The position numbers and the translations under genes were made by a program. The notes beneath the pieces are model-generated. The model ran no database searches. It saw only the letters and a program-made list of their open reading frames with translations, and was not told where the DNA came from. From assembly GCF_029960785.1 (NCBI RefSeq), contig NZ_JASBQE010000074.1, positions 1-57,500 of the forward strand: a DNA stretch of 57,500 nucleotides, in the 5' to 3' direction. The stretch is from Polyangium sp. 15x6 (GTDB taxonomy: Bacteria; Myxococcota_A; Polyangia; Polyangiales; Polyangiaceae). Shown in pieces: positions 49,509 to 57,500 of the stretch. Every line of letters starts with the position of its first letter. The stretch's first letter is position 1.

Positions 49509-51601
49509 GCGCGCGCCGCGACCGACGACAAGACACGCTCGAGCTCGGTCGGATCGATCGGCTTCGTCATGTGCAGATCGAAGCCCGCTTCCCGCGCGCG
49601 GCGGCGATCCTCCGCGTGCCCGTACCCGGTCTGCGCGATGAGGTACGCCCTCGCCGTCGTCGGATCGGCCCGCAGCGCCCGCGCGAGCGCATAGCCGTCC
49701 ATTCCCGGCAAACCGAGGTCGCAGAGCACGACGTCCGGCGCGAGCCTGCGCCCCACGTCGAGCCCCGAAGGCCCGGTATATGCGACCTCGGCGCGATACC
49801 CGAGGAGGACGAGCAATTTCTGGAGGATGTCCGCGGTGTCGCGGTTGTCCTCGACCACGAGCACCCGCAAAGTCTCGTCCCGCGAAGGAGAGACGGGCCG
49901 GGCGGGCGCCGGTTGTCCGATGGAACGCGCTGGCGCGGACGAGAGAGGCAGCCGCACGCAGAAGGTCGAGCCGCATCCCGGCCCCTCGCTGTGGGCCTCG
50001 ACGGATCCGCCGTGCAGCGTGATCAGGCTCCGTACGAGCGAGAGCCCGAGCCCGAGGCCGCCGCGCTTTCGATCGAGGCTGCTGTCGGCCTGGCTGAAGG
50101 TCTCGAAGACACGCGGGATCATGGACGGCTCCATGCCGATCCCCGAATCCTGCACCACGATCGTCGCGCTGTTCGTCGCCGGATCCGTCACGAGGCAAGC
50201 GAGCACCTGTCCGCCCGCGTCCGTGAATTTGAGCGCATTGTGCAGGAGGTTGCCGATGACCTGCGCCAGGCGCGTGTGATCCCCGAGGGTCCAGACGGGC
50301 TCGTCCGGCAGCGAGACCAGAAGCTCGATGCCATTGCCCCGGAACGCAGGCCCGTAATCGTCGGCCACCTGGCGGACGATCCGCGCGAGGTTGCACGGCT
50401 CGCTGCGCAGCTCGATCTTGCCGCGGGCGACGCGCGATACGTCGAGCAGGTCGTCGATCATCCGGGCCATGTGCGTGACCTGCCGCTGGATCATCTCGCG
50501 CGTGCGGACCACGTCCGGCGCGGTGCCGCCCGTGATGTCGAGGACCTGAATGGCCGTACGAATGGGGGCGAGGGGATTGCGCAATTCGTGGGCGAGCATC
50601 ACGAGGAACTCGTCCTTGCGGCGATCGGCCTCGCGGAGCGCCTGCTCGCTCTCGCGCAGAGCCTGCTCGGCGCGCTTTCTCTCCGTGACCTCTTGCACGA
50701 CCACGTTGATGCCGAGGAGCGTGGACGCCTCGCCATGCACGGGGTGGACGCTGACCAGCCAATGCCGATCCCCCTCGGGGCGCTCATGACGGAGCTCGCA
50801 ATTCGTGACCGCCTGCCCCGTGTCGAGGACCTGCTGGCACAAATCCTTGAACGGCGTGGCCTCGGGGATGAACTCGCCGAGCGTGCGGCCGAGATGCTCG
50901 GATACGGGCCGGCCGGTGATACGCGCGAGCGTCTCGTTGACGTGCACGTACCGGAGCTCTCGGTCGAGAAAGCAGAGGCCCACCGGCGCGGTGGAATAGA
51001 CGTTCTGGAGGAGGGTGAGGTGGCGCTGCGCCGTCTGTTCGCTCGCCCGCAGGTTCCGGACCAGGCGATTGCGTTCGAGCACCGCCGCGACTTGATCGCT
51101 GAGGAGTTGCATGATCTGGAGCTCGTCGGCGTGGAGGCGCGAGCGCTTGGTACTGGCGAACGCCAGGGTGCCAAGCAGGCGGCCGTGCGACATCAGCGGA
51201 TATCCCGCATAGGCCAGCACGCCCGACTTTTTCAGCTCCGCACCCTGACAAAGGTTCGAATGCTGGAGATCGAGGGCGATGAGAGGTCTTCGGGTCGCGG
51301 CGATGGTCCCGGACATGTACTGGCCGAACGAGATCTGCCGGTATCGTAGCTTGTCCTCGGCCGAGATTCCCCCGGCCGATTCGAGGACGAGGGTGTCCGG
51401 CGCTTCGCCGACCATGTAATTGAAGTAAAGCTCGACGCCGAGGTCGGTCGCCAGCTCCTCGAAGAGCGACCCGAACAGCTCCGACGGCTCGTCGCAGAGG
51501 ACCAGCCGACTCGCCGCTTTCGCCAGGATACGCAGATGCGTGGGCTCGGCACGCGTGTGCTCGGGCGTCTCGGTGGCGAGGGCGAATTTCCGGTGAGGCA
51601 A
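49505..51601 (-). CDS. Hybrid sensor histidine kinase/response regulator (GAF-PAS-HisKA-HATPase-REC)
   Basis: The 698 aa cytosolic protein has a GAF domain (about residues 25-180) and a PAS domain (about 195-310). The HisKA box has phospho-His338 in MLAHELRNPL. An HATPase domain follows with N boxes around HNALKFTD, VVQDSGIGM and KRGGLGLGL (to about 550). A REC domain carries phospho-Asp628 in VVLCDLGLPGMDG and the conserved Lys680. Without membrane helices it should sense an internal signal. A TTG start (51601) is used because an in-frame stop lies just before it. Its stop overlaps the surface-repeat gene in TTAA. Confidence 0.9.
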   Translation of the reverse strand: MPHRKFALATETPEHTRAEPTHLRILAKAASRLVLCDEPSELFGSLFEELATDLGVELYFNYMVGEAPDTLVLESAGGISAEDKLRYRQISFGQYMSGTIAATRRPLIALDLQHSNLCQGAELKKSGVLAYAGYPLMSHGRLLGTLAFASTKRSRLHADELQIMQLLSDQVAAVLERNRLVRNLRASEQTAQRHLTLLQNVYSTAPVGLCFLDRELRYVHVNETLARITGRPVSEHLGRTLGEFIPEATPFKDLCQQVLDTGQAVTNCELRHERPEGDRHWLVSVHPVHGEASTLLGINVVVQEVTERKRAEQALRESEQALREADRRKDEFLVMLAHELRNPLAPIRTAIQVLDITGGTAPDVVRTREMIQRQVTHMARMIDDLLDVSRVARGKIELRSEPCNLARIVRQVADDYGPAFRGNGIELLVSLPDEPVWTLGDHTRLAQVIGNLLHNALKFTDAGGQVLACLVTDPATNSATIVVQDSGIGMEPSMIPRVFETFSQADSSLDRKRGGLGLGLSLVRSLITLHGGSVEAHSEGPGCGSTFCVRLPLSSAPARSIGQPAPARPVSPSRDETLRVLVVEDNRDTADILQKLLVLLGYRAEVAYTGPSGLDVGRRLAPDVVLCDLGLPGMDGYALARALRADPTTARAYLIAQTGYGHAEDRRRAREAGFDLHMTKPIDPTELERVLSSVAARA

Positions 51602-51773
51602 TTGAACCGATCAGGCGACGCCGAGGATTCCACCTCGGTACGGTCCCGTTCCCTGTGCCGTCGAGTGTACTGCGAGGCAGGCACTGCGCCACGTCGACGC
51701 TCGTGGAGGCCGAGGCGGATCGGAGCGTATTGCCGTCAGGCAGGAGACTCTCGATGTTGCCGATTTTCGGCTT

Positions 51774-52949
51774 TCAGATGTCCTTGCAGCAGCGGAAACC
51801 GAGGTGGTAATTCGCGTGGCTGTTCTCGCTCGCGAGGCGCGTCTCGTGCCAGCTCGGCGCGCGCCAGCGGCAATCGTCCTCGTGGGCCTCGATCGTCGCG
51901 AAGACGAACCAGCTCCCCTTCATTTCCGTGAATCCGAGCCCCCCGCTCACGGCGAGCTCCTCGGGCAACGTGGGCAGGTTCATGTGCTCGGCGGCATTGC
52001 CGTGCATGTCGAAGACGCCGAGCGGGCTCCGGCAAGCCGGGAAGGCGCCGGCGGGATAGGTGTTCGAGCCGCACTGGTCGTAGCCGCCGCCCGGACAACC
52101 GGGGGTGCGGCTGCTCGACGTGCCGCAGAGGGCGTGGTTCTTCGCGGCGCCGTAGGCCCAGACCTTTTCGCGTTTGTAGTTGTGGTACCAGGTCGCCTCG
52201 GCGCGCGGGCGCCCCCATTCGTACTCGGCTTCCGGCGTGTGGACCGCGCCCGCGCAGGCGCCCTCCCATTCGTGCGTGTCGCAGATACGCTTGCCGATCG
52301 CGCGGCAGAGCGCCGCCGCCTCGCTCGCGCGCACGTGCACGACCGGGTATTCGCAGGGCAGGTTCGGGAATTCGAGCTGGTCGATGCAGACCCGCGCGTC
52401 GGCCTCGGTTTGGCCGGACGAAGGATCGTGGAGCGGCACCATGGAAGGAGCCCCGCAGGCGGGCACGTTCGCCTCCGTGACCCCAGCCTCGAGGCGGATG
52501 CGCCGGCACTCCGAGCGCGACATCGGGTGGCGCGAGATCACGGGGTTGCCCTGGCCGAGCACGGGCGAGGCGTCGAAGATGGCGCGTACCGCGTCAATAT
52601 GCGTCTCCGACAAACCAAGGCCGACGCGCATGCGATCGAGCAGGCGCGCGCGCTGCGCGTCGAGCGTCTCGGGCTCCTGGTCGAGATCGTCCGGGGCGAG
52701 CGCGCGGGGCGGCGGAGGCTCGGGGACGAGCGACGCGAGCCTGCGCCCTTCGAGGCGCCGCTGCGGAGGAAGGGTGACCGAGAGGACGAGCGTCGCGGCG
52801 GTCCCGACCGCGAGGAGCACGAGCGTCGCTTCGGCCAGGGCGCGCCGTCCGGGGCGCGTCGCCTTCGGCGCCTCGACGAGCGTCGAGGCGAGGGGCGGCA
52901 CGGAGTCGGGGCGGGGAGGATCGAGGGACGTCACGATCGCGCCGCTCAT
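51774..52949 (-). CDS. Membrane-anchored FGE/SUMF1-like protein
   Basis: The 391 aa protein has an N-terminal cytoplasmic tail, one membrane helix (LAEATLVLLAVGTAATLVLSV) and a periplasmic body. The body has an FGE-sulfatase fold: SRHPMSRSECRRI, CEYPVVHVRASEAAALC, GKRICDTHEWEGAC, FDMHGNAAEHMNLP and LGFRCC. Two Cys-rich stretches (for example RTPGCPGGGYDQCGS) suggest disulfides. A catalytic formylglycine-generating activity cannot be claimed. The same fold occurs secreted at 21872. It lies 172 bp upstream of the histidine kinase gene. A GTG at 52958 is an alternative start. Confidence 0.82.
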   Translation of the reverse strand: MSGAIVTSLDPPRPDSVPPLASTLVEAPKATRPGRRALAEATLVLLAVGTAATLVLSVTLPPQRRLEGRRLASLVPEPPPPRALAPDDLDQEPETLDAQRARLLDRMRVGLGLSETHIDAVRAIFDASPVLGQGNPVISRHPMSRSECRRIRLEAGVTEANVPACGAPSMVPLHDPSSGQTEADARVCIDQLEFPNLPCEYPVVHVRASEAAALCRAIGKRICDTHEWEGACAGAVHTPEAEYEWGRPRAEATWYHNYKREKVWAYGAAKNHALCGTSSSRTPGCPGGGYDQCGSNTYPAGAFPACRSPLGVFDMHGNAAEHMNLPTLPEELAVSGGLGFTEMKGSWFVFATIEAHEDDCRWRAPSWHETRLASENSHANYHLGFRCCKDI

Positions 52950-52989
52950 TGTGTCCACGCCTGCCCGGCGTGGCCAAGAGAGCGGCGGC

Positions 52990-53757
52990 CTAGCCGCGCG
53001 CGCGGACCGGGTTGCGCAAGGTCCCCACGCCCTCGACCTCGACCTCCACGACGTCGCCGGCCGCGATGGGACCCACGCCGTGCGGCGTTCCAGTCGCGAT
53101 CAGGTCCCCGGGTTCGAGCGTCATGACGCCGCTGATGTACGCGATGAGCCGCGCGATCGAGAAGATCATGTCGCGCGTATTCCCGTCCTGCCGGATCTCC
53201 CCGTTCACGCGGCAACGCACGGCGAGCGCGCTCGGATCGATCCCGGTGACGAGGAGCGGGCCCGTGGGGCAGAAGGTGTCGAACCCCTTCGCGCGCGTCC
53301 ACTGGCCGTCCTTCTTCTGCAGATCGCGCGCCGTGACGTCGTCGACGCACGTGTAGCCGAAGACGAAGTCGAGCGCGCGCTCCTCCGAGACTCGTCGGCA
53401 ACGCGCGCCGATCACCACGCCGAGCTCGGCCTCGTGATCGATGCGGCTGCTCTCCTCGGGCAGCTCGATCCCATCGCCCACGGCGACGATCGACGAGGGC
53501 GGCTTGAAGAAGAGGAGCGGCTCGGCCGGGACGTCGTTGCCGAGCTCGGCGGCGTGCGCGCGGTAGTTCCGACCCACGCACACGATCTTGGTGGGCGTGA
53601 CCGGCGCGAGCAGGCGCGCGCCGGCGAGCGGCACTTCCTCCCCGGTCTCGGATGCTCGCTCCCAGGGCGCGCCCGCGAGCAAGCGGAGCTTGTCCCCGTC
53701 GAGGCGCGCGAAAGCCGCGCGCCCCTCGCCTCGATCGATGCGTGCAAACGTGGTCAT
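52990..53757 (-). CDS. Fumarylacetoacetate hydrolase family protein
   Basis: The 255 aa protein is a single FAH domain with [17 protein letters not shown], the metal ligands in [12 protein letters not shown] (Glu/Glu) and [15 protein letters not shown], and [14 protein letters not shown]. The family includes fumarylpyruvate and acylpyruvate hydrolases and 2-hydroxyhepta-2,4-diene-1,7-dioate isomerases, used in aromatic ring breakdown. Substrate not predictable here. It is divergent from the SurA-like gene (31 bp between starts). Confidence 0.92.
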   Translation of the reverse strand: MTTFARIDRGEGRAAFARLDGDKLRLLAGAPWERASETGEEVPLAGARLLAPVTPTKIVCVGRNYRAHAAELGNDVPAEPLLFFKPPSSIVAVGDGIELPEESSRIDHEAELGVVIGARCRRVSEERALDFVFGYTCVDDVTARDLQKKDGQWTRAKGFDTFCPTGPLLVTGIDPSALAVRCRVNGEIRQDGNTRDMIFSIARLIAYISGVMTLEPGDLIATGTPHGVGPIAAGDVVEVEVEGVGTLRNPVRARG

Positions 53758-53788
53758 CGTGCCTCCGAGGAGCGTAGCATGACAGGTG

Positions 53789-54370
53789 ATGTCGCCCTTC
53801 CGGATCACCATGGCATTCCTCTTCGCGTTCGGCGTGATGCTCGCGGCATCCACGCCCGTCCGAGCCGAGCCCGTTCGTCGTGTCGTGGTCGATCGGATCG
53901 TCGCCGTGGTGGATCGCGAGGTGATCACGCTCGTCGAGGTGCGCCGCCGCGCCGCGCCGCTCCTCCGGGGGCTCGCCTCGGTCGATGAGGCGACACGGCC
54001 GGTCGCCGAGGCCCGCATGTACCGCGAGCTCGTGAGTCAAATGGTCGACGAGCGGCTGATCGCGCGGCGCGCGCGGATGGCGTCGATCGTGGTGGCGGCG
54101 AGCGAGATCGACGCGGCGATCGACTCGCTCGCGCAGAAGAACAACCTCTCGCGGGATGCCTTGCTCGCCGAGGTCCGCACGGCCGGGCACTCCGAGGCCG
54201 ACTACCGGGACGATGTTCACAGGCAGCTCCTCCTGTTCAAGTGCTTGCGCGTGTACCTCGCGGGGAAGAAGAAGGGGCTCGCGGAGCTGAACGACGCGCT
54301 GGTGCAGGAGGCGTCGCGCGCGATGCTCGAGGAGAGCAAGCGCGAGGTGCACATCGAGGTGCGACTGTGA
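53789..54370 (+). CDS. SurA N-terminal domain-like periplasmic chaperone
   Basis: The 193 aa protein has a signal peptide (ends near TPVRA). [19 protein letters not shown] follows, the typical start of the SurA chaperone domain, and then a helical part of about 120 residues. No parvulin (rotamase) domain follows, so only the N-terminal chaperone half is present. It should bind unfolded outer-membrane proteins. The stop overlaps the GTG of the next gene (GTGA), coupling it to a POTRA lipoprotein. Together they look like an outer-membrane biogenesis pair. Confidence 0.8.
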   Translation: MSPFRITMAFLFAFGVMLAASTPVRAEPVRRVVVDRIVAVVDREVITLVEVRRRAAPLLRGLASVDEATRPVAEARMYRELVSQMVDERLIARRARMASIVVAASEIDAAIDSLAQKNNLSRDALLAEVRTAGHSEADYRDDVHRQLLLFKCLRVYLAGKKKGLAELNDALVQEASRAMLEESKREVHIEVRL

Positions 54371-55476
54371 ACACGCGCGCCGGCCTGATCCTCGCGGCGT
54401 TCGTCGCCCTGAGTGCACCAGCATGCGGCGGCGCGGGCCAGGGCACGCGCACGACGGCGCCGGCCAAGGACGCAGGCGCGAAGAGCGAGCCGGCTCGTGC
54501 GCAGGATCCTACGGTCGTCTGTGCAGACACGCGCGAGAGCGGGCCCGCGGATCAGATCGCTCGGATCGAGATCCAGGGCGCCGGTGTGCCTCCGGAGCTC
54601 TGCGCGCGCGTGAAGCACGGGATCGGCAAACCCTTGGACGAGCAACGAGTCGACGACGACGTCCGCGCGCTCTACGCGGACGGCCGGATCGAGGACATCA
54701 TCGTCCACCGCGAAGAGGGCCTCCGCACGGTGCTCGTCTACGGGGTGCGGATGCGGCCTCGCGTCGTCGCCTTCGAGATCGAGGGTGCGGATCCCTCGGG
54801 GGCCTTGCCTGCGGGCGTGGTCGTCGAACGACCCGAGGTCGCCGATCCCGGGCTCGTCTACGCGATGACATCCGACGCGACCCGCAAGATGCTGGACGCC
54901 GGCTACCTGCACGCCAAGGTCGACTTCGAGATGACGCCGCGCGACGGCGGCGTGGCCCTCGTCATCCGCGCCACGCCCGGACCCCGCGCGATCGTGCGCG
55001 CCGTGCGCTTCGAAGGACCTTCGTCCGATCGCGCGCGAGAGCTCTCCGCCTCGATGCGAACGACCGCGGGAAAGCCGCTCGATCGCCTGGCACTCGAGCG
55101 CGACGTCCTCGTGATCCAGGCCGATGGTTACGACAAGGGCCGCCTCACGACGAACGTCGCGGCGCCCGATATCGTCGCGTCGGACGACGGCGCCGCCGTG
55201 GAGATCGTCCTTCGCGTGACCGAAGGCCCCATCTTTCGGCTCCGTAAGGTCACCTTCGAGGGAGATCTCATCGGCCCGGTGAAGACCTACGAGCGCGACT
55301 TCTGGACCCTGAAGTCCGGCGCGATCTTCTCGCGCACGAGCGCCGCGGCAGACATCGAGCGCATCCGCGCCTTCCACGAAGCCCGCGGCAGCGTCGTCGA
55401 CGTGAACCCCTCGGTCGAGCTCGACGCGGCGCATGAGACGGTCGACGTGACGGTACGCATCGAGCAGCGGCGCTAG
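54367..55476 (+). CDS. POTRA-domain lipoprotein (BamA-like without barrel)
   Basis: The 369 aa protein has a GTG start, a signal sequence and lipobox (LSAPAC, Cys20). Three to four POTRA-like beta-alpha-alpha-beta units follow: IARIEIQGAGVPPELCARV, AVRFEGPSSDRARELSASM and VTFEGDLIGPVKTYERDFW. It ends where BamA-type proteins start their barrel. A membrane-anchored POTRA scaffold could dock with the BAM machinery or with a separate barrel. Coupled to the SurA-like gene by GTGA. Confidence 0.8.
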   Translation: MNTRAGLILAAFVALSAPACGGAGQGTRTTAPAKDAGAKSEPARAQDPTVVCADTRESGPADQIARIEIQGAGVPPELCARVKHGIGKPLDEQRVDDDVRALYADGRIEDIIVHREEGLRTVLVYGVRMRPRVVAFEIEGADPSGALPAGVVVERPEVADPGLVYAMTSDATRKMLDAGYLHAKVDFEMTPRDGGVALVIRATPGPRAIVRAVRFEGPSSDRARELSASMRTTAGKPLDRLALERDVLVIQADGYDKGRLTTNVAAPDIVASDDGAAVEIVLRVTEGPIFRLRKVTFEGDLIGPVKTYERDFWTLKSGAIFSRTSAAADIERIRAFHEARGSVVDVNPSVELDAAHETVDVTVRIEQRR

Positions 55477-55512
55477 CTCTCGCTCGGCGGGGCTTCGCTA
55501 CCATGCGCGGCC

Positions 55513-57075
55513 ATGCGCAAGCTCCACGCTTCTCTCGCTTTCCTCTCCGTCTTCTTCGCCGCCGCCGTGGCGAGCGCAGCCGACGTCGAGGCGGACCCGT
55601 CGAACTACCGCGACCTCCTCGACACGTTGAAGCCCGGCGACACGCTCGTCTTCGCCCCGGGCACGTACACGCAAGGCCTGCCGATCACGAACCTGAACGG
55701 CACCGAGGCCGCGTGGATCACGGTCCGCGGCCCTGCCTCCGGCGCGCCCGCCGTCTTCGAAGGCAACGCCTGCTGCAACACCGTCGAGCTCGTGAATTCC
55801 TCGTACATCGCCGTCGAGAACATCACCGTCGACGGGAAGGGCATCGCCTCTGTGTTCGGCGTCAGCGCCAAGAACGGCACGAACAACGTCGTCCACCACG
55901 TGCGCATCGAAGGCTGCACCTTCGTCGGCCAGAACGGCTCGCAGCAGACCGTGGCGATCTCCACGAAGACCCCGACCTACGGCTGGATCGTGCGCCGCAA
56001 CGTCATCGACGGCGCCGGCACGGGCATGTACTTCGGCAACTCGAGCCACGCCGATCCCTTCGTGGGCGCGGTCATCGAGTACAACCTCGTCAAGCGCACG
56101 ATCGGCTACGGCATGCAGATCAAGAACCAGAACGCCTGGCCCGCGCACGCTGCGCTCCCGAACGTCGACGCGCCGCGCACGATCATCCGGCACAACGTCT
56201 TCCTCAAGGATGACCAGCCGAGCCCGGACGGCCCGCGGCCGAACCTGCTCGTCGGCGGCCCGCCCCCGAGCGGACCCGGCGCCGGCGCGTTCGCGGAGGT
56301 CTACGGGAACGTCTTCGTGCACAACATGAGCGAGCCGCTCGTGCAGGCGACCGGCCGCGTCTCCGTGCACGACAACCTCTTCGTCGACGTCGCCGACACG
56401 GCCCTCCGGCTCGCGGAGCACGAAGGCTTCCCGCTCCTCTACGCCCGCGTCTACGACAACACCTTCTACGCCGCGAAGCGCGCCGTCGTCTTCGGCAGCG
56501 AGGCGACCGAGGGAGATCTCGTCGCGGGGAACCTCGTGTTCGCGGACGAGGCCGTCTCGGGACCGAGCATGGGCACCGGCTCGAACCTCGTCGACGTCGC
56601 GGCGAACGCAGGAAGTTACGTGCAGAAGCCGTCGATCGCCCTCGGCGACATGGACTTCTACCCGCTGCCCGGCAAGGCCGAGACGAGCCCGCTCGACACG
56701 AGCGAGTTCGTCGACGATCCCGAGCACGCGTGCGACTTCAACGGCAGCCCCCGCAAGGACTTCGCGTTCCGCGGTGCGTACGCGGGCGCGGGCACGAACC
56801 CCGGATGGAAGCCGGCCGAGGCCATCAAGCCGGAGGTCGTCTGCGGAGGCGGAAGCGGAGGCGCGGGCGGAAGCGGAGGCGGAAGCGCGAGCGGAAGCGG
56901 AGGCGGAGGCGGGAGTGCAGGCGCAGGCGGCGACGGCGGTGGAGGTGGAGATGCGGGAGACGACGGGGGCTGCGGATGCCGTTGGGGCGCGAACGAGCCG
57001 GCGGGGCCTCTGGTGTCTGGGTTGCTCGGCCTCCTCTTGATCCTCGGCCGCCGCCGCCGTTGCACCTCGGCCTGA
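55513..57075 (+). CDS. Right-handed beta-helix protein with MYXO-CTERM-like sorting tail
   Basis: The 520 aa protein has a signal peptide ending near ASAAD. A parallel beta-helix domain follows, with Asn/Val-rich rungs such as VELVNSSYIAVENITVDG and NTFYAAKRAVVFGS, as in pectate-lyase-like or polysaccharide-processing folds. A long Gly/Ser linker then leads to a terminal GCGCRWG, a hydrophobic helix (LVSGLLGLLLILG) and RRRR. That C-terminus matches the MYXO-CTERM surface-anchor signal (Cys, helix, Arg cluster). Enzyme activity unknown. Confidence 0.88.
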   Translation: MRKLHASLAFLSVFFAAAVASAADVEADPSNYRDLLDTLKPGDTLVFAPGTYTQGLPITNLNGTEAAWITVRGPASGAPAVFEGNACCNTVELVNSSYIAVENITVDGKGIASVFGVSAKNGTNNVVHHVRIEGCTFVGQNGSQQTVAISTKTPTYGWIVRRNVIDGAGTGMYFGNSSHADPFVGAVIEYNLVKRTIGYGMQIKNQNAWPAHAALPNVDAPRTIIRHNVFLKDDQPSPDGPRPNLLVGGPPPSGPGAGAFAEVYGNVFVHNMSEPLVQATGRVSVHDNLFVDVADTALRLAEHEGFPLLYARVYDNTFYAAKRAVVFGSEATEGDLVAGNLVFADEAVSGPSMGTGSNLVDVAANAGSYVQKPSIALGDMDFYPLPGKAETSPLDTSEFVDDPEHACDFNGSPRKDFAFRGAYAGAGTNPGWKPAEAIKPEVVCGGGSGGAGGSGGGSASGSGGGGGSAGAGGDGGGGGDAGDDGGCGCRWGANEPAGPLVSGLLGLLLILGRRRRCTSA

Positions 57076-57082
57076 TCGCCCG

Positions 57083-57499
57083 TCACATCGCGACGACCTC
57101 CACGGGGACGTCCCGCTCCTTTCCTTCACGGATGACCGAGAGCTTCACCTGGCGGCCCGGCCCGACGTGATCGAACGCGTCGAGCAGCTCCTCGTTCGTT
57201 CGCACGCGCTTGCCGTCGATCGCCACGATCACGTCGCCGAGCACCACGCGCTTGCCGCGGGTCACGCGCACGCCCTCGAGCCCGGCCTTCTCCGCGGGCG
57301 AGCCCTCGATCACTTCATAAATGACGACGCCCTCGATCCCTGCGCGTCGCGCCGCGCGATCCAAGGTCGGGCTCACCTGCACGCCGATCCCGGCGACCGA
57401 AGCGCGACCCTTCTCGATGAGCTGGGGAACGAGCCGGGCAACGGTGTCGACCGGGATCGCGAAGCCGATGCCCGACGACGCGCCGCTCGGGCTGTAGAT
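57083..57499 (-). CDS. HtrA/DegP-type trypsin-like serine protease, C-terminal PDZ part (5' truncated)
   Basis: The frame is open to the right window edge and encodes 138 residues. It starts in the end of a trypsin-like domain (SPSGASSGIGFAIPVDTV). A PDZ domain follows (residues about 45-138), with VVIYEVIEGSPAEKAGLEG, then VILGDVIVAIDGKRV-like and LLDAFDHVGPGRQVKL segments. The catalytic Ser lies outside the window. Periplasmic quality control is the expected role. No signal peptide can be judged. Confidence 0.85.
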   Translation of the reverse strand: MYSPSGASSGIGFAIPVDTVARLVPQLIEKGRASVAGIGVQVSPTLDRAARRAGIEGVVIYEVIEGSPAEKAGLEGVRVTRGKRVVLGDVIVAIDGKRVRTNEELLDAFDHVGPGRQVKLSVIREGKERDVPVEVVAM

Positions 57500-57500
57500 C

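Noticed and set aside
47547-50762. A 1071-codon frame opposite the surface protein and in a different frame over the kinase
   Set aside because: The frame is low in complexity (RRARGG-type) and conflicts with clearly recognisable proteins at 47841-49508 and 49505-51601.

Overview
The window is GC-rich bacterial chromosome, coding on both strands with strongly GC-biased third codon positions. It most likely comes from a myxobacterium of the Polyangiales/Sorangium type. The supporting signs are many small Cys-rich lipoproteins with Gly/Ser linkers, a MopE-type DxDxDG/CDGxDNDCNG protein, a MYXO-CTERM-like C-terminus, AgmX-like TonB proteins, DUF2330- and DUF5916-type proteins, and an LA_2272-type surface repeat protein. 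I saw no rRNA, tRNA, CRISPR array, transposase or prophage gene.

Layout. 1-10 kb: a Gln/Ala/Tyr repeat protein tail, two PlsC-like acyltransferases, an SDR protein, a CBM9-like/beta-barrel protein, a large lipoprotein, and a short gene whose in-frame TGA sits exactly at the second redox position of a SelW-like CxxU motif (probable selenoprotein). 10-14 kb: small lipoproteins, a DUF192 lipoprotein and a lipoprotein cyclophilin. 14-24 kb, mostly minus strand: mvaB, purF, a tri-heme lipoprotein, a cNMP-binding protein, a TonB-ExbB-ExbD module, truD, an FGE-like protein and a HAD 5'-nucleotidase. 24-27.3 kb: a coupled di-iron protein/ABC ATPase/permease operon. 28-32.6 kb, minus strand: MoaD-like protein, tungsten-type aldehyde ferredoxin oxidoreductase, GH13 hydrolase and DTW protein. 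33.4-36.8 kb: aminotransferase, flavin monooxygenase and Rieske oxygenase. 36.8-40.4 kb: membrane and VWA proteins. 41.7-45.5 kb: two paralogous radical SAM/SPASM enzymes interleaved with three small zinc-ribbon proteins. 46-52 kb: ECF sigma factor, coupled TPR membrane protein, surface repeat protein, hybrid histidine kinase and a second FGE-like protein. 53-57.5 kb: FAH-family hydrolase, SurA-like protein, POTRA lipoprotein, beta-helix protein and the end of an HtrA-type protease.

The best candidate for an undescribed system is the radical SAM cluster. Two short proteins there share a CX2C-X10-CX2C ribbon, a membrane segment ending in Cys and a Y-G-x4-D motif, which looks like a peptide or lipoprotein maturation pair. 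The probable selenoprotein and a family of modular multi-hairpin intergenic elements (5.3 kb, two facing copies at 14.0-14.3 kb, a looser hairpin array at 39.7 kb) are the next most interesting items. Stop-start overlaps (ATGA, GTGA, TGATG) are frequent and define several operons. Starts were chosen by ribosome-binding sites, third-position GC and overlap with the upstream gene.
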